Assembly (NCBI RefSeq): GCF_937996225.1
Contig: NZ_CALKTC010000082.1
Location: forward strand, 1 to 47,323
DNA: 47,323 nt
Direction: 5' to 3'
Source of the DNA: an uncultured Campylobacter sp.
GTDB taxonomy: Bacteria > Campylobacterota > Campylobacteria > Campylobacterales > Campylobacteraceae
The notes beneath the pieces are model-generated. The model ran no database searches. It saw only the letters and a program-made list of their open reading frames with translations, and was not told the origin of the DNA. Position 1 is the first letter of the stretch; each line of letters begins with the position of its first letter. Made by a program: the position numbers and the translations under genes. Of the stretch, positions 44,201 through 47,323 are shown in pieces.

Positions 44201-44325
44201 CGGAAGATGACGTGGGATCATTCGCTGGCGGTAGTGCATCGGATAATAGCACTAGCGATACTTCGACGAGCAAGCTAGGTACGGGCGACATTCGCGATAT
44301 CTACAATCAAAAGACCGATTGGTAG
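38248..44325 (+). CDS. Giant secreted surface protein, 2025 residues
   Basis: ATG 38248 with GGAGGG upstream. Signal peptide 1-24 (VFA then DDV). The N-terminal region about 80-510 carries ARLYWQGN (158-165), KDITDLVKQYF and GGWGIIVVYDKTAPSRRALL (295-314). This is the pattern (LYW ... DVT.LV ... GGW.lvVvY) of a beta-rich domain found in many bacterial surface proteins with DUF11-type repeats. A DUF11-like segment follows around 535-600 (PVVAGENIYYRMKFENRL). The remaining ~1,400 residues are not recognised; they have many cysteines in short loops (CEANEDFDWC, CASNSADGRC, CLGSTGYDSRC, CGRTDRC), which suggests periplasmic oxidation and disulfides. No autotransporter barrel, membrane anchor or sortase signal; the C-terminus is a Ser/Thr/Asp-rich tail. 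Base composition is lower in GC than housekeeping genes. Likely an adhesin or pilus-associated protein; being next to three pseudopilins hints at that export route. Confidence 0.85.
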   Translation: MKVKSFSFAPILALLFCFATGVFADDVRSNVKINSATPMSNEYRDDGVLDGKKGRSGWDWHGDQGLYNFTTIKNRSDELNQKPIVRFGGAGTYVFGDYAVTGKPVISLSWPSATGRDYMWGAKGTYIKDDGDGQFYLNSSKAVLRLPKGVTKDDIVYARLYWQGNIFSTTDFDSEAEYNSKDGKKLTGFAKGYTRVKFKMKSSKGKASIIEDVYRDRCEGTAAWNFLAKSHKPLRLRLKYGCTKDITDLVKQYFKDYSDSIEFTVGNVKTSDGEDQSGADFTNGEFNSVRLGPYGGWGIIVVYDKTAPSRRALLDNLQSNDSVTGQKMTYKEAVEYKNKYFKPKNVTIYGDYFVLTPWDHGYTPININATINGFYTPRSGSVSAKLGFLGFGGERKMTSDEYFKVQHKGTAQMDSLYGSGVVNQRLANDRANIYDGSVALLINDNGTYKYSYPYGTGYLGGFDLDEFDIGSKMKNAQSSLNISLGAAFENLNGGQADQNFISMIAISADLYVPQMCYQYEVYNASNWVKFFDNDGNRRSEEDVKKLHEPPEQIKNPVVAGENIYYRMKFENRLNGGDSEDAAGAVVSIDFGQAGATYTKDSATINNELVVNDPITTTTNTIPAAAADELVYLRDGQKGAYETMKDVIKGGTPNVTKAIYKDRQFTTLDGNILKFYIGQGAGDLTPSSTPGGSPVPVGGLMQPGKAAYGEFNATVNTGATILQAPAVTLSYKMSLDIGGGQRVFIEMDSASELELCDVTKVSKSVNILPLSGLQVVNKNFSKNDDDDRLYTQISDKPFDAKLIFRPDYESQYCKSYDDKTGKCEEYIDAAANSKYFKRDPLTGKLVYIGSEARKLEKFDLSGKLYLSVVRARNAATTSDKVADSDKGNSAVYSCRSVTDSLKIPFKLNGDAYSIDKKVDFKDKSILELNNIKIGDAYQGLTFMLSYRPDEQATSRSDLDQYIKNKDLNNSDPKAYYLELKKWELKKQYGYCEANEDFDWCNKSLTAEQKKDIWDNIIQKKLDELKNSIDTASDEFGIKMSKDGSFHICGSDNFVLRPAYFNVDTEALKNSGKYSKIVDTTASGDITKKGVSTDVYNPTELRVGGDYEQNADILAHVISARSYSDNGVPNYTAEIGGDLGNQRYHLRKSYGADSDDTQDISTKIRGIQTYLRPFISNECAANVSTQSYYVDRKNASTTLKRGVKEDSCYGGTAVEYSGAKYNAETGKYEIDPEAIKKGSFGKSDDVSCVLNGTSSKFDASYRRVWDKNAVSLWANFNARNIVEAGGVAKFDSKGHVQGAYLMTQSRKDPEAKDKSYAVIYTETIGKDADKIFNYYNVGDVLVNIYDNSWTDAYSDQTYSKKWKSAKCIINSSSNTPDAKGMVGCDVGMRIAANKDKAINDNIVLRYKPDRIRVSLVSLDNGITTGVGDNNITGGTSAYTYFNAPDIENNVVIYGSDNSTQNLAVTHQISQLAKLKVNAVAYLSDKVYKDVIATLYDGYKQDVGGTPQAVCGFSSDLDFALNFGFDCASNSADGRCSTAIARRTGGATNYVPYPNRPTVVYNIPGGTQFFAKNSNECLGSTGYDSRCYTYNARTLSSTVTGGWEEAASAADTGYGLPIPLGIALNYYSDASLIGGLINRPKGGTGINYDSKSTDFRILAQGFREGQTPGSTVYFNFARMHKTPSTPVLIYASDFNIGNGTISIAENFWPSKFDKSYNAISDTTSEQYKKDDIKLSHESFDDFVTRKVEETTGVKNASVADKAAYIVAANSNTKTYATGTTVTDFSDNIGTYALFVYGTSYDKSLGSRVYQATTRTGVTVPIYTQIYCGRTDRCANMPAPSAELAYEAPNSNIFTVLAAQDRSLTDFTKFVVNTRATLNNIGAEFVSAYTSFTPTGVTVRRGNVVSGGKEDIAIQATVPGQARIRIETNPWLIHTPAGNQRTMFTVPPTTGAYSSRFPGVPQYFNPLTVNVRAVSPTVWGGEGQVKSGTEDDVGSFAGGSASDNSTSDTSTSKLGTGDIRDIYNQKTDW

Positions 44326-44349
44326 CGTTCATGTTAAGTTCGCAATGCA

Positions 44350-44379
44350 AAGGCTAGCCCTTCGGGCTAGCCTTTTTTT
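44350..44379 (+). terminator. Rho-independent terminator of the giant gene
   Basis: Perfect 11-bp stem AAGGCTAGCCC / GGGCTAGCCTT with a TTC loop, followed by seven T. Textbook form, 25 bases past the stop. Confidence 0.95.
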
Positions 44380-45046
44380 ATGGGCGGAATTTCGGTTTTC
44401 TTGGCGATAGATCTTTCAAAATTCTGCTTTGCAAATTTTTGCCTAAAAATTCTATGAGATAGAATTTTTTGAAATTTTAAATTACGAAATTTCGCTGCGA
44501 AGCTTAGCGGTAAAATTTTTACTTACCGATATTTGTGCGTCGTAATGACATATAAGTTTACGCGCTAATTTCAATTGGTAGAATTCAAAGCAAAATCTCG
44601 TATGAGGGATCCCTCCTATTGCTTATTAAAATTCTCAGCCATTAGCATTGCAAGTTTCGTGCAGCGTGATAATGCAAAGCTTGTTGTAAATTTTTTATTG
44701 CGCGAGATTTTACATTTCAATACAGCCGCAAAATTCAATTAGTAAAATCTACACTAAGCGAGGTATAAAAGATCTCAGTCACATCCAGGACGCAGAATTC
44801 CATTAGTAAAATCTGCTCTCAACTCTCATCATAAAATTCTATCGCGGCAAAACGCACCGCCGATAAAATTTAAAATTACTCAAAGTCGCCCGTATTCCCC
44901 CTATCCTTCAAAATTTTATTTCGTAAAATTCCAATCCGCCTAGAGCCGCCTTATAAATTTCGCCTCATAAATTCTATTCGCTCATTTACCCGTTTTTAAA
45001 TGAAATTTCGGCACAATGCGGCTTAAAATTTCATCAGGGAAGCCAC
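44380..45046. other. Gene-free spacer before lepA
   Basis: About 670 bases without a supportable gene. AT-rich; repeated GAATT..A.TAGTAAAATCT.C elements occur (for example AATTAGTAAAATCTAC near 44736 and ATTAGTAAAATCTGC near 44802). Promoter for lepA probably near CACAATGCGGC at 45013-45024. Confidence 0.5.
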
Positions 45047-46843
45047 TTGAAAACAAAAAATATCAGAAATTTCAGCATCATCGCGCATATCGACCACGGC
45101 AAATCCACGCTCGCAGACCGCCTGATCAGCGAGTGCAACGCCGTCGAGGCGCGTCAGATGAGCAGCCAGATCATGGACACGATGGATATCGAAAAGGAGC
45201 GCGGCATCACGATCAAGGCGCAGTCCGTGCGGCTCGAGTACGAGCTTGGCGGCGAGAAATACGTTTTAAATTTGATCGACACCCCGGGCCACGTAGATTT
45301 CAGCTACGAGGTCTCGCGCTCGCTGGCTAGCTGCGAGGGGGCGATCCTCGTCGTGGACGCGAGCCAGGGCGTACAGGCGCAAACCATCGCAAACGTCTAT
45401 ATTGCGCTACAGCACAACCTCGAGATCATCCCAGTGCTTAATAAAATCGATCTGCCCGCCGCCGATCCGCAGCGCGTAAAAGAGGAGATCGAGTACGTCA
45501 TCGGGCTTGATTGCAGCAGCGCGATCGAGGTCAGCGCCAAAACGGGCGTGGGCATCAAGGAGCTTTTAGAGGCGATAATCACTCGCATCCCCGCGCCCAA
45601 AACGGACGATGCCGCGCCGCTTAAAGCGCTCATCTACGACAGCTGGTTTGATAACTACCTAGGCGCGCTCGCGCTTGTGAGGCTCTACGACGGCCTGCTG
45701 AAAAAGGGCGACGAGGTCTATATCATGGGCAGCGAGAACCGCCACGAGGTGCTCGATCTGATGTATCCCAACCCGCTTGCGCCCGCCAAAACCCGCGAGC
45801 TTAGCAGCGGCGAAGTGGGCATCGTCGTGATGGGGTTAAAAAACGTCGCCGACGTGCAGGTGGGCGATACGATCACGCTTTTTAAAAAACGCGCCGCCGC
45901 GCCGGTGGGCGGATTTGAGAAGGCAAAGCCCTTCGTGTTCGCGGGCATCTATCCCGTGCAGACCGATAAATTTGAAGATCTGCGCGACGCTTTGGATAAG
46001 CTGAATCTAAACGACAGCTCGCTTAGCTACGAGCCCGAGACCTCGCTCGCGCTAGGATTCGGCTTTCGCGTCGGGTTTTTGGGGCTACTGCATATGGAGG
46101 TCGTCAAGGAGCGGCTCGAGCGCGAGTTTGATCTCGATCTCATCGCCACGGCGCCGACCGTCACATACGCCGTGTATCTCACGGATGGCTCGTGCGTGCG
46201 AATACACAGCCCCAGCGAGCTTCCCGCGCCAAATTTTATCGAGCGCATAGAAGAGCCCTACGTCAGGGCGACCATCATCACCCCGAGCGAGTTTTTGGGC
46301 AATCTCATCAGCCTTTTAAATTTGCGCCGCGGCATCCAAACCAAGATGGACTACATCACGCCGGAACGCGTCCTGCTCGAATACGACGTGCCGACAAACG
46401 AGATCATAATGGACTTTTACGACAAGCTCAAGTCCTGCACCAAGGGATATGCGAGCTTCGATTACGAGCCGATCGATTACAGGCGCGGCGATCTAGTCAA
46501 GCTCGACATCCGCGTCGCGGGCGAAGCGGTCGATGCGCTCTCTATCATCGTGCCCGCCTCAAAGGCCGAATCCAAGGGGCGCGACCTCGTCAAAGCGATG
46601 AAGGAGATCGTGCCGCGGCAGCTTTTTGAGGTCGCGATCCAAGCAAGCATCGGCAACAAGATCATCGCGCGCGAAAATGTCCGCGCCATGGGCAAAAACG
46701 TGACCGCCAAGTGCTACGGCGGCGACATCACGCGCAAGCGCAAGCTCCTCGAAAAGCAAAAAGAGGGCAAAAAGCGCATGAAAGCGATCGGCAGGGTAAA
46801 TCTGCCGAGCGAGGCGTTTTTGAGCGTGCTTAAGATCGATTAA
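45047..46843 (+). CDS. lepA: Elongation factor 4 (back-translocase LepA)
   Basis: 598 residues, standard length. Translational GTPase: G1 AHIDHGKSTLADRL, G2 near EKERGITIKAQSV, G3 DTPGHVDFSYEVSRSL, G4 NKIDLPAA, then domain II, III (QTKMDYITPERVLLEYDVP region) and the LepA-specific C-terminal domain ending GKKRMKAIGRVNLPSEAFL. Binds stalled ribosomes. Start is TTG at 45047 (MKTKNIRNFSIIAHIDHG), the only position fitting the family N-terminus; GGGA lies about eight bases upstream. Confidence 0.97.
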   Translation: MKTKNIRNFSIIAHIDHGKSTLADRLISECNAVEARQMSSQIMDTMDIEKERGITIKAQSVRLEYELGGEKYVLNLIDTPGHVDFSYEVSRSLASCEGAILVVDASQGVQAQTIANVYIALQHNLEIIPVLNKIDLPAADPQRVKEEIEYVIGLDCSSAIEVSAKTGVGIKELLEAIITRIPAPKTDDAAPLKALIYDSWFDNYLGALALVRLYDGLLKKGDEVYIMGSENRHEVLDLMYPNPLAPAKTRELSSGEVGIVVMGLKNVADVQVGDTITLFKKRAAAPVGGFEKAKPFVFAGIYPVQTDKFEDLRDALDKLNLNDSSLSYEPETSLALGFGFRVGFLGLLHMEVVKERLEREFDLDLIATAPTVTYAVYLTDGSCVRIHSPSELPAPNFIERIEEPYVRATIITPSEFLGNLISLLNLRRGIQTKMDYITPERVLLEYDVPTNEIIMDFYDKLKSCTKGYASFDYEPIDYRRGDLVKLDIRVAGEAVDALSIIVPASKAESKGRDLVKAMKEIVPRQLFEVAIQASIGNKIIARENVRAMGKNVTAKCYGGDITRKRKLLEKQKEGKKRMKAIGRVNLPSEAFLSVLKID

Positions 46844-46910
46844 ATTTATCGCGCGGGTGGTCAAATTTCATCTTTTGCCGCGCGGTCGTAAAATTTGCTT
46901 TTAAATTTTG

Positions 46911-47079
46911 ACGATCGCTCGGGCGGTTTAAATTTAGCGGCTCGCCGTTCGGTATGAAATTTCGTCTTTAAATTTCACTATCTCAAGAGGTGATTTAAAT
47001 TTTATGACTGCACGGCTTTAACTATCGCTTGCTGCCTGGGCTGATACATTCGCTGTTGCGCGCGTCAGTTTTGCACCGC
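46911..47079. repeat. Non-coding long repeat, copy 1 (period about 247 bp)
   Basis: From ACGATCGCTCGGGCGGTTTA to TTTTGCACCG. Shares with the next copy the long segments GCGGTTTAAATTTAGCGGCT, TTCGGTATGAAATTTCGTCT, AAATTTCACTATCT, AAGAGG and CACGGCTTTAACTATCGCT. No coding capacity. DNA just before it (46878-46910) also resembles the DNA before copy 2, so the true unit is probably the full 247 bases. Confidence 0.9.
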
Positions 47080-47157
47080 TTTAAGCTCTAGTACTCGCTG
47101 CTCGGCCGTAGAATTCTGCCGCTTGCCGTTAGGCTAAAATTTCGCCTTTCAAATTTA

Positions 47158-47323
47158 ACGATCGTGCAGGCGGTTTAAATTTAGCGGCTCGTCGTTCGGT
47201 ATGAAATTTCGTCTTTAAATTTCACTATCTTAAGAGGCGCTTTAAATTTTATGCCCGCACGGCTTTAACTATCGCTCGCCGCCCGAGCTGATACATTTGC
47301 TGCTGCGTGCCAGATTTGCGCCG
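47158..47323. repeat. Non-coding long repeat, copy 2 (cut by window edge)
   Basis: Second copy, displaced by 247 bases at its left end and 245 at its right end; scattered substitutions (for example TCGCCGTTC to TCGTCGTTC). It reaches the window edge, so further copies may follow outside. Confidence 0.88.

Larger units (their letters stand above)
46844..47323. other. Gene-free region after lepA carrying the long repeat
   Basis: No open frame of note. Consists mainly of the two repeat copies and the similar DNA between them. No terminator hairpin is obvious directly after lepA. Confidence 0.55.

Overview
The window is almost certainly from an oral-type Campylobacter with relatively high GC (C. 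gracilis / C. rectus / C. showae-like; the species call is an inference). The evidence is conserved Campylobacter gene order (HIT gene next to pheS-pheT-aroA-ispH-rpsA-serA; rpmB next to rpe and dnaQ), frequent TTG starts in core genes, and spacers saturated with the palindromes AAATTT and AATTTTAAAATT. About 32 genes are supportable. The first ~420 bases do not fit this organism. They are much more AT-rich and hold the C-terminus of a BaiN/HI0933-like flavoprotein that is continuous only if five in-frame TGA codons are read as glycine. That is genetic code 25, used by Absconditabacteria (SR1) and Gracilibacteria, which are also mouth inhabitants. The segment is either a fragment transferred from such a bacterium or an assembly chimera; the sequence alone cannot decide.

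Layout. 1-570: code-25-like fragment plus the start of a second AT-rich gene. 910-10228: HIT protein, then the housekeeping run pheS, pheT, aroA, ispH (all overlapping), rpsA, serA. 10828-16293: DUF3137 membrane protein; a divergent metal locus with a Fur/Zur-like regulator on one side and a His-rich ZnuA-type binding protein plus a DUF1007-NicO metal permease fusion on the other; a small helical protein. 17155-21772: YdcH-like protein, argJ, a two-helix K+ channel with an RCK-like domain, rpmB, and divergently rpe and a DnaQ-type exonuclease. 21773-28111: long gene-free stretches around a glycerate kinase and a GntP-family permease, ending with a short YrdC/Sua5-like protein. 28125-29024: EamA exporter.

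29269-31112 is a compact AT-rich two-gene island: an OLD-like/AAA ATPase without a Toprim domain, followed 2 bases later by a small protein with a PD-(D/E)XK-like nuclease signature. It has the form of an anti-phage or anti-plasmid defence pair that I cannot assign to a named system. 31631-34794: lon and bamD. 35049-44325: three minor pseudopilins, long-form hpf, an 8-bp tandem repeat with a terminator, then a 2025-residue secreted Cys-rich surface protein closed by a perfect terminator. 45047-46843: lepA. The right edge holds a ~247-bp non-coding repeat that runs out of the window.

The metal locus reads as a self-contained zinc (or nickel) import unit under its own regulator. The permease and glycerate kinase suggest uptake and phosphorylation of glycerate or a related sugar acid. 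The pseudopilins and the giant exported protein next to them may be a secretion or pilus machine and its surface partner. Non-coding DNA is unusually abundant for Campylobacter (nine gaps over 300 bases).
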